A stretch of DNA of 64,000 nucleotides from Amorphophallus konjac (GCA_022559845.1 CM040123.1:298766642-298830641); one strand, 5' to 3'; shown: positions 22,082 to 34,680, counted from the first letter of the stretch. The notes: generated from the letters alone by a model not told the origin. A program made the numbers and translations.

Positions 22082-22663
22082 TCTGCAAGACCGCCTTCTG
22101 TCTGCAATAGACAGATGCTAAGTCCAGCGTGCAGAGCCTAATATACGAAAATTAATGCATGAAAACTATGTGAAACTGAAAGATAAGGCATGGTAACATG
22201 CTTTAAACAAGATCAATACAAGGGAAAGGCATGGATTAATTCAAAGTTCTCATCCTTTGATTAGGGTTGCAGGAGATAGCATCCAATGAAAACATAGATG
22301 CGTAGTCATGTAAAAACATTAAATACGCCGTGTACAATGCATGAAATCAAGAGATAGGAGAGGGATTTTGTTTCTAACATGTGATTTGAGCCAATCATGA
22401 GATAATCTCCCTCTAGTATGGTCCCTAGACTTCGAATTTGTCATTGGAAGAGGGTGTTGGTTCCTGCGCATCCTGCGTAGAAACTTCTACTTCTGAGCAC
22501 TCTAACTCCTTAGCCTCTTGATCTCTTAACACGAAAGTTTGCAGAGGGTTAGAAGACACTAAGAGGAGTATTTAATTCTAAAGGAAGTACATGAAATAAC
22601 AATACTATACCTATAAACCACGCGATCCAAAATTAGGGTTCACGCAGGTCGAATCTGGGTTGT

Positions 22664-22671
22664 ATTTTATA
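22664..22671 (-). promoter_or_regulatory. Candidate LTR TATA box, F1
   Basis: Minus-strand TATAAAAT within CTCTATAAAATACAACC, 540 bases inside the LTR start, similar in position to the TATA of element E. Confidence 0.5.
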
Positions 22672-22875
22672 GAGATTGGCCTAGGGCTGAGGGATTAGGT
22701 CAAATTAGGGGTCCTATGGGGTGTCAATTCGATCCCCTTAGAGTCCTAGGGAAGTTTCTATGCCAGATCACATTGGATCACGGCAAATTGGGGGATAGAA
22801 ATCCAAGTTTCCTGGGGTTTATCACCTTCCGTTTACGGAACTAGGTAGAGGTCTTCCCTGGACTGCTAACAGCAG

Positions 22876-22901
22876 GTCGCGGTCGCGCGACTGACCGCGA
22901 C
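22876..22901 (-). repeat. Inverted repeat upstream of F1 TATA
   Basis: GTCGCGGTC, eight bases, GACCGCGAC: perfect 9-bp arms about 205 bases upstream (minus strand) of the TATA at 22664-22671. Confidence 0.8.
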
Positions 22902-23211
22902 ATGCCTGGCCTCGTGAAATTTGAATTTTATTACAATTCAAACTCTAATTTCCCCTATTTAACTCCTTTAATTAGGGAACTAACGCTAATGCGTTCCTAA
23001 GGTTTGGGCTTGGGCCATAAGTTTAGATTTGAGGGTTTAAGGCCCATTTTAAGTGAACCTATTTATCTAAGTAGTAGTTAGGCTTTTAAATCAAATGGCT
23101 TTGAATGGCTAAGCCCACTTAAGCCTATTTAATGCTTATTAAATATTTTAATATTTTTTAATTTTTAAAAAATCTCAAAATTTTACTAGATAAAATCCAA
23201 GGTTGCTACAT

Positions 23212-24006
23212 TGGTTCCTTGAAGCTGTGTATCAGCGGTCTATAAGGGGTTGGTCCCCAGAAGCTATGAATCAGCAGTTACTCAAGCTGTTAGTCAGCGG
23301 AATACTCACTCACTTGAGAGGGGGGTGGATGTAGGTTTGTAGGTTGCAGACTGAACCACCTAAAAATCATCTGTGTTGTGGTTTGATTTTGTGGGTGTGA
23401 TTGTTCTTTCCTCTATCTGCATTTACAAAGTTGCTAGTTTCAGGTTAAGTAAGTCTTAACTGGTATATAAAAAGATGTGTTTACACACTTTGCATGAGGA
23501 GGGTTTCTAGACCCAAACCTCTGCCTCGTACGAAGGTTGTTGATTACTGAATGTCATTTGAATTGAGCTTAGCATTATTTCTATTCAATCCTTTTATTAT
23601 CTACCAAGTGTTCGATATTGGTTCTGTCTGAACCTGAAACTACTAAGCTGATTTCTATCTGAGCATATTGACTTATCATTTGTGGCATTTGCTGATCCCT
23701 GTTAAATTTGAGTTCTATCTTTCTTCTGATATGTCAATATCTTCTAAGTGTTCGACCGAGGGTTTGTAAGATCCATCGTCTATTTAGTTCTGTTATTAAT
23801 TGAATTTTTAGTTGGCTATTTGTCTGCACTGTCATCAATTCGTTTACTGCTTAAGCAGTTTGTTTAGATATCTGTTTAGCTGTCAGCCTTTCACTTGGTC
23901 GAGTAATCTGCATTTTATTTCCACTTTGAATTAGTTTTAATTTGGGAAATATTCTTATAAAAGGATCTATTCACCCCCCCCTCTAGATCCTACTGTGCAC
24001 CTAACA
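23212..24006 (+). repeat. H: 3' part of a Sirevirus 5' LTR
   Basis: It matches the G LTR from TTGGTTCC.TGAAGCTGTG through ACTGAACCACCT to CTATTCACCCCCCCCTCTAG and ends CACCTAACA, followed at once by a primer site. It therefore belongs to a second Sirevirus copy whose LTR start was lost at the F1 junction. Confidence 0.7.
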
Positions 24007-24008
24007 TG

Positions 24009-24020
24009 TGGTATCAGAGC
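24009..24020 (+). other. Primer-binding site of element H
   Basis: TGGTATCAGAGC (initiator Met-tRNA complement), two bases after the LTR end. The leader continues to 24078, where F2 is inserted. Confidence 0.88.
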
Positions 24021-24078
24021 GGATCTCTGACAATTTCAGATCTAACAATTTGTAGAGAGAATCCTGGTGCGCTGGTGC

Positions 24079-25678
24079 TGTCACGCCCCGAGATTTATGC
24101 AGCAAAAATAATCGAGAATGTGAACAGCCGGCATGATAAGCCTCTCGCAAGTAATATAATCAGAGCGCTAGACAATCACACACAGTAATTGCACAAGTAA
24201 CTCACTAAAACCTTCATCTTTATTTCATATAAATAACCATCAGTATACATAAGATCTTTGACCCTTAACATTTTTACACCATAGACTCAAGAAAATAAAA
24301 ATTACATAATGACTTGGCCAGACATTAGAAAACTAAGGCTTCTCTCGTCCACATGACCTTCAATTGCTCTCGGACCCGCTACTTGTATAATCCGAATCCG
24401 ATTCACTAGTCCTTCCTGAAGCATTTGAGAAAGTAGGTAATGAGCACACTTGCCCAGTAGGTATCTTCGTATCAACGTGATGGCAATCTTAAAGTGATTA
24501 ACAGTTTTAGCTCTAGAGAAAGTTAAATCATGCGAATATGGTAAAACATGCGAATAGAACCAAAATAGCAAGATATGGTCAAAACAAGATATGAGAATAT
24601 GACTGAGTATATAACAAGAATATAGCAAGAATGTAATTTTGGCCTTTCCATGAACAAGAATGTAACAAGAATGCACTTTGCATAACCATAAAGGCTATGC
24701 ACTAGAAAGTCATGTAACACGCAAGAATGTACTTTTGCTTTGTAAGTACTTCGTGAATATTTGTGGATATTCGTGGATCTTCACTTATTTATAAAGAAAG
24801 TACTTCCAGCGCAATGCGATGCCAGTAGCATCATACCCCATGGCTTACAGTATGTTTCCGATAATCAGCCGAGGGGACAAGCATAGAGCCCTTGAACACA
24901 ATCAGTGCTCGAACTGCATCTTCAAGTATAAATCAAGCTACTTCCACGAGTACAACAATAATGTTGGCTAATAAGGTAACAAGTTCAATAATAGTTTTGT
25001 GATACAACGTTAATGGAAGAATGCACCAAATATGAATATAAGAATTCAAAGAATGCATTAATAACTAGGTCATGCTTTGGAAAGAAATCGGTAGCATAAC
25101 GATACATACATTAATTTCCATAATTTATTTAGACATCTTCAAAATAAGGTGAAAAGTTCTAGATAATCAATAGACCATCTGGAACATAGGAATACTCAAC
25201 CCAAAGGTAAAACCATGGGTTAAACATTGAAAAAGAAGCTGGAACCATGCGGTCTTGGGCAGGGCCGCTAGGTGACATTGGCGGTCTATCAGTAGGCTGC
25301 TAACTGACTCTAGCAGTCATATATTAGGCCGCTAAGGTCCAGAACTCATTAAAACACCGGTAAAGTACTTTCTAGATAATTGGGCTTTTATGGTACAACC
25401 AGCTCGTCGTCCTAGTGAAAATCCCAGGCTCGCGGAGACTTAGGGAGGCCTTGAAACAAGATCACCTAGTCCTTTGGAAGGAATATACAATGGAGAGGTT
25501 CACTAGTCCAAGATGGTGTTCTTAATGTGCAACGTGTAACTAATGACAACAAACCGGGATATGTGTCATGTACTTAAGAAAATGACTCTCAGATAAGAGA
25601 GATCATGATAAAACAGTGATCAAATAAGTCTATAAACCTTATAAAAATGTGCCCATAAATACTGGAGAGGGGGATTTC
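24079..25678 (-). repeat. F2: Del-like LTR copy, left part (interrupted by D)
   Basis: It starts TGTCACGCCCCGAG on the plus strand, the same end as the element E LTR, so this is a minus-strand LTR end. It contains the conserved TGGTACAACCAGCTCGT...GGAGAGG block (25385-25505). It lies inside the leader of H (possible target site GGTGC, 24074-24078) and is itself split by D at 25678; its continuation resumes at 63869. No coding sequence. Confidence 0.65.
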
Positions 25679-26441
25679 TGTAGCCCATCTAAGAGCGGCC
25701 AAACCAGGTCCAGCAAGACCAAACGAGACCCAGCTCATCTAAGTGACAGCCCCACATGGCCCACTTAGCATAAAAGCCCAATAAGATCACTCGAGATCAA
25801 GCCCTTCCTCGACGGCCATTAGGCTCGGAAGGCCCGAGCGTCGGTCCGGTCGGAGGAAGACCCAAGCCCGACCTATCCCCCTCGCCGGGATAAAGGCTAG
25901 CACCCCGCGCCCACTCCGACCGAGCCTCACCCGAGCTATGTCGATCGCCCGAATAAGGGTTGGCACTCTTCATGCTTGGGTCGACCGATGATTGCTTATC
26001 CGCGCTGCTGTTGAAAGCCCTTTATGAGTAGGAGTTCACAAATATAAGGGACCCACGAGTCCTCAAGGTTATAAAGAGCCCACGATGAGGACGTAAAGAG
26101 CCCACGTCGAGGACGTAACCCCCGCTTGGAACTCCTCAGCTTACGTGACTCATGAGGCTAGCGCACTATTTAAACCGGGGACTCTCTCCAGCAAATGGTA
26201 AGGCCTGCACATGCCTAAAACTCCCTGAGCAGGAACCACTTCACCACCTTGGTGGAGAGGGATCTCGTGCCTCCCCTTCCTCCTCCCTTCATAGCTTCCA
26301 CCACTGCTCTACTGACTTAGACATCGGAGGGTTTTCCCCAGGGATCCCCCCCTAGGCCCCCTGATCCGTTTCCTTTCCTTGTAGTTCACTGATCGGTGAT
26401 CATCCCCCAGCTCAAGACTAGCGCGAGATCGCCCCTCTTCA
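25679..26441 (+). repeat. 5' LTR of element D
   Basis: It starts TGTAGCCC and ends CCCCTCTTCA. From 25769 it aligns with the 3' LTR (63197-63868) with scattered substitutions; the first 90 bases have no counterpart there. It has short direct repeats AAAGAGCCCACG near 26073-26110 and a TATA-like CTATTTAAA at about 26166. Confidence 0.75.
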
Positions 26442-26465
26442 TCTGGCATAGTCTGTGAGAAACGA
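26442..26465 (+). other. Primer-site-like sequence of element D
   Basis: TCTGGCATAGTCTGTGAGAAACG follows the LTR end in two parts. It resembles the TGGCGCCGTCTGTGGGA-type site of Tat elements with several substitutions, consistent with decay. Confidence 0.5.
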
Positions 26466-26529
26466 TCAAATAGCCAGCATGGTGTGAAGACGTACAGGGA
26501 GGAGATTCGCCGGCGATAGGGGGAAGGCC

Positions 26530-27059
26530 ATGGTGGTGGGGGGAGAAGGCCCTTCTCAGGCCGCGCAAGACCCCCCCCCCTCCAGCACCAGCACCCTAGG
26601 CGACGAACCACCTCTGCCTGCGACGGTAGGGCAACCATCCAACGAGGGCGTTGACGCTTTCCAAGCCCTTAATGTAAAACTGGATGTCCTCGTCGAACTC
26701 ATGAGGACCCAGGCGGCCAGGGAAGTAAGGTCACGCGTCCCTCCGGAAAGCCCTCCCCGCGGAGATGCATCCCAACACACTATCGGAGGTCGCTTCACCC
26801 TCCGAGGACGGTAGCTTATTCGCAACAAGTCAGGAGGACCTTCACAAGCCCCTCCTCCAAAGCAAGAGGCCTCCTCCATGCCGAAGCGGGGAAAACCTGG
26901 GGCACGCCATCTGCACCAGGAGACCGAAGTCCCCAAGGAGCTCCAGGATAGCCTGCCATCGCGTCCCCCTGGCCCCACGGCACAACGACAGCAGGAGTTA
27001 TCCCTCCGTCTGCGATAGTTCGAGAGGCGCTTCGCAGAGCAGGAGCGCGCCTTACGCGC
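26530..27059 (+). pseudogene. Gag N-terminal part, element D
   Basis: The frame from ATG 26530 (MVVGGEGPSQ) runs through LNVKLDVLVELMRTQAAREV to FERRFAEQERALRA, where element B is inserted. In-frame TAG stops at 26812 and 27016. The content (Pro/Ser/Gln-rich, short helical stretch) fits the variable N-terminal region of Tat Gag. Start choice: first ATG after the leader; no better upstream ATG in frame. Confidence 0.65.
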
Positions 27060-29144
27060 TGATGGTGACCTCGAAGCAAGACCACTCATATTTGTTTGCA
27101 TTTATGTCCTTTTATATTTGTATGTATACCCTTGTGTTATATGCGTACACAATTGTAAGTCTTAGTGGGTTTTTATGCAAATTGTCAGTAGGTCCAGCAA
27201 AGGGGGCCCCCAGTCCTTTCCCATTGGTCCACCTAAGCCATGTAGGGCTAGTCAAACCATCCTAGGTGGCTTCTAGAAGGGTTGAAGTCAATTAAACACA
27301 TGGGGGGACAAAGGGGTTAAAATTTCCAAGGGATGCTACCTACCATGCCCCATGGTCTAGGGGGCGCCCCTTTATGGATAATTTTGATTTTTGTTTAAAA
27401 AACCTATTAGAACTAATTAGTTCTATACCTTGTATATCCCTCCCAACCCTAGATTAGAGGGCATTAGTGGTCATTTTCCATTTATTATATAAGGCATGTA
27501 TTTCCATTTTTCATGAATTAATGAGAAGAAAATATTGGTGTAAGCCTTGGAGCTTGGTGTGCCCCTCCTCTCTCCCCTCTGGTTCCTTCTTCTTCCCTCT
27601 ACATTTTAGGGTTGAGAACCCCTTCTACCTGAGCCCCTCTATCTCTGATTTCATCTCTTGTGCCGCCGCCGCCGTTCGTGCTGCCTTCGAGCCGCCGCGA
27701 AGCCGCTTCCGGAGTGCTATCCAAGGTTCTGTTCTGCTGGATAGAGATCCACTCCGAGATTTTTAACTCCAAACTCTGACATCATATGGAGTTGTGATTT
27801 TCAGGGTTGGTTTCTCTCTTGATTCTTAACCTCCAGTAAAAAAATCACGTCCTTTAGACTTCGTTTTCATTTTTCTATTTTCGTGTCTTTCTGTCTTCTA
27901 GATCTGTCCCTTTTCAGCTCTGTGTAGTAGAAGCTTAGTGTTTCCACCATTCGACCCCCTTCTTGATTTTTGTTGGAATCCCAAAATTTATTGGAGGTCC
28001 TGCCCACCATCCCCATCCTCCACAACTTTTTGTTTAATTTTAAAATCCCTCTACCTATTTTTAGAAATTGTGTCTTTTTCCCAATTTCATTCTGTCTCTG
28101 TTGTCCAGATCCGACCCAGGGTCAGTATAAAATTCCCAAAAAATCGAAACGTTCACCAACTCTTGCATATCCCCATTTTCCTCTCTTCGGCTTACACAAC
28201 TTTCATGAAGGACTCAAAGGCTGAATCGAAGGTCTACATTACGGTCAACGCCAACTCTCAGGAAAACTTAGTTCTGCCTTGAGTTTTTAGATCCTATGAG
28301 TCAGCAACTTGTAAAATCGACTAAGGCCAGATCTTGCAATTTCAATTTTTATTCTCTAGCCCTAGATCGAAGTACTTCGAAGGAGCTTTCCAACAATACC
28401 TCTTGTGCATCGATCCGACGTCGGGAGTGACCGCAACAGCAGATCTTGTCGGGTCGCGCGCTGTAAAATAGAACTGCAGATCCGTGGCCATCAACTCCGG
28501 CGAGTGGAGATCGGAGCCGCCCGACCTCCGGCCGGCGAACCAGCACACCGCCGTCCTAGGGAGCGCCCCTCCAGGCGTCCCCACCACAGTGGTGCCACCC
28601 CGGTCCCACACAGCCCCACTGACCAGCACATGGGTCCCACGGTCGCGAGTACGTGTGCCGCCGAAGCTACTCAAGAAGCTGCCCGTCAACCCGAACCCGT
28701 TACTCCCGGGTCCCATTGTGTCGCCCTTTACCTCGCTGCATGGAGTGGGTAGCAATTTGTCTGGCTGTAATTGTTATGTATTTATTGTTCCGAGAGTACG
28801 AGATCGGCCGGGAAGTCGTCCCCACGCCAGGCGCGTGGAGGTATCGTGTTCGCTCCTTACTCAGCACTTTGCTTAGTTCGTATATACTTTATATGCCGCT
28901 GCTAGAGAGCATGATAGGGTAACTTAGCTCGCTATTTATTATTATTCACTGCTGCTGCGAGAGAGAGCGAGACCGTCCCGTGACCCGATCCAGGCACGAA
29001 TTTATGAGTTGACCACCTAGCTCTTTGCCGGTTTCTCAACCGCGCACGTCCGACGCTTCCCTCGGTAGGGACGATCGCGAGCTTGCTTAGAGTTCGAGGA
29101 TCGCATATCCATTTGGAGTCGAGTCGCGTGTCCGTCCCGCATCA
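27060..29144 (+). repeat. 5' LTR of element B
   Basis: TGATGGTGACCTCG to CCCGCATCA. It contains a TATA box at 27486-27492 followed by transcribed leader. Frames inside (for example 28342-28755 minus, 28405-28876 plus) recur in the 3' LTR with different stops and show no protein conservation. Confidence 0.85.
27486..27492 (+). promoter_or_regulatory. LTR TATA box, element B (5' copy)
   Basis: TATATAA within TTATTATATAAGGCATG; the identical context is at 32000-32006 in the 3' LTR. Confidence 0.7.
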
Positions 29145-29147
29145 ATT

Positions 29148-29159
29148 TGGTATCAGAGC
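29148..29159 (+). other. Primer-binding site of element B
   Basis: TGGTATCAGAGC, three bases after the LTR end, complementary to initiator Met-tRNA. Confidence 0.9.
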
Positions 29160-29467
29160 GAGTTTGAGTCTAGGGTGTCTAAAATCAAAGAAAAAGATAG
29201 TGTCATTTACGTCTAGTCATCGTCTAGGTCGGTTTAGGTTGCATTTCATCCCAATAACCCGGTATATAAAAAGGTATTGTCCGAACGTTAGGCTACGCCT
29301 ATCGGGAGGGCCGCACACTTGCGCGAGTGATCTTCGGATCGATTAACTCCGCCACGTACCGAGTCTTGGTGTCTTGTCCTTAGTGTGCATGCATCCCAAC
29401 CTTGCATAGTCGGTCTAGTGTCTTGTCCATGTGTTGGCATGTCCATTCATTAGTGTTCTCGTGTCCC

Positions 29468-31115
29468 ATGGACGACCAAGGGGCCGCATCTTCTGCATGG
29501 TGGCGATACTATCTAAAATGAAATGACCACCCGAACCACCCCAAAAGGCCCGAAGCCCGGGACTTCTACGGCTCCAAAAACCCGAGTGACTACTTAGAGT
29601 GGGAAGCCGTTATGGACGACTACTTTGAGTGTTACCTTATGTCTGGTCCCGCGCAAGTCGACTTAGCCAAAAGGTGACTTTTCTACGAAGCCTCCGAAAC
29701 ATGGAGGGACATCAAGTACTTCCGGTAAGATAGGAGGCGAAGGCCCATCGAGTCATGGTGGGATATGAAGAGAGCGCTTAGGAGGGTCTACCTTCCCCGT
29801 CCACCTACCTCCAACTACGGGGGTCATACCACTAGCCATCCCCACCAACTCACCCACAATCCAGTGGGCCACACCTCCAACTAACCCCGCCCCTTCACCC
29901 CCATCCAAGCCCTCCAAAGTAACCCAAATCAAGTGGTCGGCCCAATCACCTCCAACCAACCTCCCCTTGGCATCTCCGTCCAATCCCACCCCATCACCTC
30001 CAACCAAGTGGAAGCACCGCTTCTAGTCGAGTCTAGGTCCACACCCGAGCCGAGAGCCGAGGAGCAAGTCCACTCCGAGGTCCCCACTCCAACCCGCTCC
30101 TTTAAGGAAATCGAGAAAATGTTTTGGGATTGGTTGGAAAAGACACGTGCTTCTTCACCACCCGTGAGTGCTCCATTACCACCCTCTACTTCCGAACCTT
30201 ATTCGGAGCCATCTTGTTTGGAGCCACCAAAACCCGAGCCACCCGTGTTTCTAACGGGTACGCTTTTCGTTGCCGAGTGACTACTTAGTTGGCTCAAGGA
30301 TGGCTTGGTCCCACCTCCTTACCCATCTATGGACCCTACCCTACCTTTGGTGCCCGTCAACTCTTACCATACTACATTCCGATCTAGTCACCATGTTGAC
30401 ACATTGGGTGACCTTATTCTTGGTTTAGGTTGGCAATGGAAGTTGACGCATTTATTGGTCCGAGGCTTCGACCAACCCACTAGTCACAGCTTCACCCATC
30501 CGACCTTAGGGTCCATTACCTCCGTGTGCACTTTGGGTTGTGTCACCACTGAGATTCTTCTATTCCTCCCGATGCCGGTCGAGTCTGACTTCGTTCCCTT
30601 TTGCCCAAGGGAGGAATCCTATTTTCTAGACATGACCGTCGTCCCACCGATCACTATGTATGATGGTGATTATGAATTCTTAACTTGGGACCGAGTCATG
30701 GGGAAACCCACTTCATAGGGTCATACCTTCTTCGACCCTTGTGACCCCTTCACTAGTGAACCTCCCGAGCTTTCATACTCACTCCACTTCTTCCGCGGAG
30801 TTCACTATCCCACCTTTTCCACTCGGGCCAAGCAATCTCTACATAGCCATAAGTTTGAACAATCATTTGGGGATAATGAAGACTTTGGTTTCCCCGGCCC
30901 ACCTAAGCCCATCCTCGATACACCCACACCCGGCTCTTCCACACCCGGCTCCCCTAGCCCTCTCAAGTCTCCCAAATCCAAAGGGCCGTCCATGCATGAC
31001 TGGGTCATACTTGGACATTTAGGTGTTCCCCATGCCACCCATCTCCGGTTACATAACATGCATGCATGGCACATGTTCGGGTGTCCTGGTCTGCCGTCAC
31101 CCATGTACAGGTTAG
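29468..31115 (+). pseudogene. Gag-like/novel-cassette protein of element B (broken)
   Basis: ATG at 29468 (MDDQGAASSAWWRYYLK, then a stop) opens a coding relic. Frame pieces read NPSDYLEWEAVMDDYF and ESWWDMKRALRRVYLP (Gag-like), then a proline-rich stretch and EIEKMFWDWLEKT (30110-30150). The conserved block YHTTFRSSHHVDTLGDL... / GSITSVCTLGCVTTEILLFL lies at about 30365-30580. Near the end FGFPGPPKP and FGCPGLPSP correspond to the CPGPP motifs of A and C. Several stops and frame changes are present. The block is collinear with A (residues 395-480) and C, so the three descend from one ancestral protein. Confidence 0.7.
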
Positions 31116-31571
31116 ACTAATAATAGGTTTGTCTAGAGCCATGCTTGAGTTAGTTTCTTGTTTGTGTGGTTTGCATACGTGTGTTAGCACATAGTGAGTC
31201 TGCATGTGTCTTGTGCGAGCTCATTGTCGGTCTCTTATGAGTGAGAGGCGAGTGGACTCGCTCGATGAGTATGGGATCAGTTCTACATATATGTCCCAGA
31301 TCTAGTCACCTACAGGGACCCAGTGGTGATTCCTAGTGAGTCTTCGAGCCGCCTCCTTCCCCTTGAGAGTGACCCCACCCCGGAGTGTTACACCACTAGC
31401 CTCTTCCCATAGCAGCATGCTCATATCGAGTATATACGGAATGAGTAGGTGACGATCACTTGGAGTGGAGCGTACCCGCGCTACTTGGTACGGTGACGGA
31501 TCCGCCAGAGCGACCCGAGCAGTCACCCCCTTTACTCGATGGGGTCGAGTTCTTCCCACCCTGGGGAGAAT
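31116..31571 (+). other. 3' internal remainder of element B
   Basis: Non-coding or too decayed to read, ending in a purine tract CTGGGGAGAA just before the LTR. A chromodomain-like tail as in C is not readable here. Confidence 0.5.
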
Positions 31572-33654
31572 TGATGGGGACATCGAAGTAAGACCGCTCA
31601 TATTTATTTGTATTTATGTCCTTTTATATTTGTATGTATACCCTTGTGTTATATGGGTACATAATTATAAGTCTTAGTGGGTTTTTATGCAAATTGTCAG
31701 TAGGTCTAGCAAAGGGGGCCCCCAGTCCTTCCCCATTGGTCCACCTAAGCCATGTGGGGCTGGTCAAACCATCCTAGGTGGCTTCTAGAAGGGTTGAAGT
31801 CAATTAAACACATGGGAGGACAAAGGGGTTAAAATTTCAAAGGGAGGCTGCCTACCATGCCCCATGGTCAAGGGGGTGCCCCCCTTTATGGATAATATTG
31901 AATTTTGTTTAAAAAACCTATTAGAACTAATTAGTTCTATACCTTGTATATCCCTCCCAACCCTAGATCTGAGGGCATTAGTGGTCATTTTACATTTATT
32001 ATATAAGGCATGTATTTCCATTTTTCAGGAATTAATGAGAAGAAATTATTGGCGTAAGCCTTGGAGCGCACCTCCCCTTTAGTTCTTTCTTCTCCCCTCT
32101 GCATTTTAGGGTTGAGAACCCCTTCTACCTGAGCCCCTCTATCTCTAATTTCATCTTTGGTGCCACCGCCGCCATTCGTGTCGCCTTCGAGCCGCAGCGA
32201 AGCCGCTTCCGAAGTGCTGTCCAAGATTTTGTTCTGCTGGACAAAGATCCACTCCAAGATTTTTAACTCCCCACTCCGACATCGTCTGGAGTTGAGATTT
32301 TCAGGGTTGGTTTATCTCTTGATTCCTAACCTCCAGTAAACAAATCACGTCCTTTACACTTCGTTTTACATTTTTCCATTTTTGTGTCTTTCTATCTTCC
32401 AGATCTGTCCCTTTTCAGATCAGTGTAGTAGAAGCTTAGTTCTTCCACCATTCGACCCCCTTCTTGATTTTTGTTGGAATCCCCAAATTTATTGGAGGTT
32501 CTTCCCACCATCCCCATCCTCCAAAAATTTTCGTTGAATTTAAAAATCCCTCTACCTATTTTTAGAAATTGTGTCTTTTCCCAAATTTCCATTCTGTCTC
32601 TGCTGTCCAGATCCGACCCCGGGTCAATATAAAATCCCCAAAAAATCGAAACGTCCACCAAATCTTGCATAAGATATATCCCCGTTTTCCTCTCTTCGGC
32701 ATACACAACGTTCATGAAGGACTCAAAGGCTGAATCGAAGGTCTACGTCAAGGTAAATGCCAACTCTCATGAAAACTTAGTTCTGCCCTGAGTTTTCAGA
32801 TAACGTGAGTCAGCAACTTAGAAAATCGACTAAGGCCAGATCCGGGAAATTCAATTTTATTTCTCTAGCCCTAGATCGAAGTACTTCAAAATAGCTTTCC
32901 AACGATACCTCTTGTGCGTCGATCTGACGTCGGGAGTGACCGCAGCAGCAGATCTCGTCGGGTCGTGCAGTGTAAAATAGAACTACAGATCCGTGGCCAG
33001 CAACTCTGGCGAGTGGAGATCGGAGCCGCCCGGCCTCCGGCCGGTGAACCAGCACACCGCTGTCCCAGGGAGAGCCCCTCCAGGCGTCCCCACCACAGTG
33101 GTGCCACCCCGGTCCCACACGACCCCACTGACCAGCACGTGGGTCCCACGGTCGCGAGTACGTGTGCCGCCGAAGCTACACAAGAAGCTGCCCGTCAACC
33201 CGAACCCGTTACTCCCGGGTCCCATTGTGTCACCCTTTACCTCGCTGCGTGGAGTGGGCAGCAATTTGTCTTGCTGTAATTGTTATGTATTTATTGTTCC
33301 ATGAGTACGAGATCGGCCGGGAAGTCATCCCCACGCCAGGCGCGTGGAGGTATCATGTTCGCTCCTTACTCGGCACTTTGCTTAGTTCGTATATGCTTTA
33401 TATGCCGCTGCTAGAGAGCATGATAGGGTAACTTAGCTCACTATTTATTGTTATTCACTGCTGCTGCGAGAGAGAGCGAGACCGTCCCGTGACCCGATCC
33501 GCGCACGAATTTATGAGTTGACCACCCTAGCTCTTTGCCGGTTTCTCAACCGCGCACGTCCGACGCTTCCCTCGTTAGGGACGATCGCGAGCTTGCTTAG
33601 AGTTAGAGGATCGCATATCCATTTGGAGTCGAGTCGCGTGTCTGTCCTGCATCA
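31572..33654 (+). repeat. 3' LTR of element B
   Basis: TGATGGGGACATCG to CCTGCATCA, aligned over its whole length with 27060-29144 with scattered substitutions and small indels; TATA box at 32000-32006. Confidence 0.85.
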
Positions 33655-34680
33655 TGCGCCTTGCAAAAGACCTCCCCAACAGAGGACGAGAAGAAATCCC
33701 CGTTCTCCGACTATATCTTGAAGGCAGAGGTATCTCCCAGAATCCTCATCCCAACCTTCAAGTCTTACGCCGGCCAGGGCGACCCGGCCGACCACTTCGA
33801 TAGCTTCTACGCCTTGATGACCCTTCACGGGGCGTCAGACGCCATCAAATGCTGAGCCTTCATGACCACCCTGGTCCAAGGCACCCAAGCATGCTTCCGA
33901 GCCCTCGCCCCCGGATCCATCCGAGACTTCAAGCAGTTTGGGCGAGTATTTAAGGAGATTTTCGCCGGCAGCTGCCCCCCAAGGTCGGTAGCTGGGCTGT
34001 TGGCTCTCAAACAGGAGCAAGGGGAGAAACTCCAGGCCTACATCAACCGATTTAACTCGGAAGCCCTGAGAATCCCCCGCCTGGATGTAGCCTCGACCAT
34101 AACCGCGCTAACCGGAGGCACCCAGGATGAAAACCTCCGTCGCGAACATGTCCTCCACCCTCCCTCGACCCTTGCCGAGCTAGTGACTCTGGCCTTATGC
34201 CATGCTGAGTGCGAAGAAGTTCTCAGCGCGTGCCGAGGTGCAACCGGCTCGGGTCGGGAGGGGGACAAGAAGCGAGCACCCGAGTCAAGCTCGGGCCAAG
34301 GAAAAAGGTGGAACCGAGATAGGGAGCACAAAGAACCATCCCGGAAGTACGAGCGGTACACTCCCTTAACCGCTCCAGTGTACGAGATATATGAAGACAT
34401 CAAAGGCTCAGGCCTCCTCCGCCGACCCGAGCCAATGAGGTCGAAGAGACGCAATCTAAGCAAACATTGCCTGTTCCACAGCGACCACGGGCACCACACC
34501 TGCGATTGCCACCAGCTCCAGGATGAGATCGAGCGCCTCATCCGCCAAGGACACCTGTCCCGATTCGTGGCCGGGCGTAAGGAAGACCGAGGCGCCCCAG
34601 AGAAAATCGACAACGCCCCTCGCGGGGTCCACAACAATGTCATCATTGGAGGAGCTGCATCAGGAGGAGACAGTGGCTGA
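33655..34680 (+). pseudogene. Gag core and C-terminal part, element D
   Basis: Tat Gag continues: SYAGQGDPADHFDSFYALMT, the core APGSIRDFKQFGRVFKEIF, LKQEQGEKLQAYINRFNSEA, then a zinc-binding-like segment CLFHSDHGHHTCDCHQL near 34470-34520 and IERLIRQGHLSRFV. These are hallmarks of the capsid region of plant Tat elements. TGA stops interrupt at 33853 (expected Arg before AFMTT) and 34678. An antisense 202-codon frame (34038-34646) is a shadow. Confidence 0.85.

Larger units (their letters stand above)
21312..23211 (-). repeat. F1: truncated Del-like LTR (relative of E and F2)
   Basis: On the minus strand it begins TGTAGCAACCTTGG at 23211 (element E begins TGTAGCAACCCTG). A TATA box is at 22664-22671. 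It includes the GGGTACAACCAGCTC...GGAGAG block (about 21593-21715) shared with E and F2. The TGACA end of the LTR and any internal region are missing on the left, where it abuts the G LTR. It separates G from H. Confidence 0.65.
27060..33654 (+). mobile_element. Element B: LTR retrotransposon lacking pol core, inserted in D gag
   Basis: Two LTRs of about 2.08 kb (27060-29144, 31572-33654) flank 2.4 kb of internal sequence. Flanking bases CGCGC and TGCGC are the decayed 5-bp target duplication. It has an initiator-Met primer site and a purine tract (CTGGGGAGAA) before the 3' LTR. Its broken coding region is homologous to those of A and C. No protease, RT, RNase H or integrase motif was found. 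Its LTRs share only the terminal TGATGG.GAC/CATCA features with A and C, so it is a separate subfamily. Confidence 0.85.

Noticed and set aside
24006..24188. 60-codon plus-strand frame beginning in the H primer site
   Set aside because: It starts in the primer site and leader and runs into the F2 LTR; accidental.
26556..27101. 181-codon minus-strand frame
   Set aside because: Antisense of D gag and of the start of the B LTR; it crosses an insertion boundary, so it cannot be an old gene.
34038..34646. 202-codon minus-strand frame
   Set aside because: Antisense shadow of the D gag, whose plus-strand product matches a known family.
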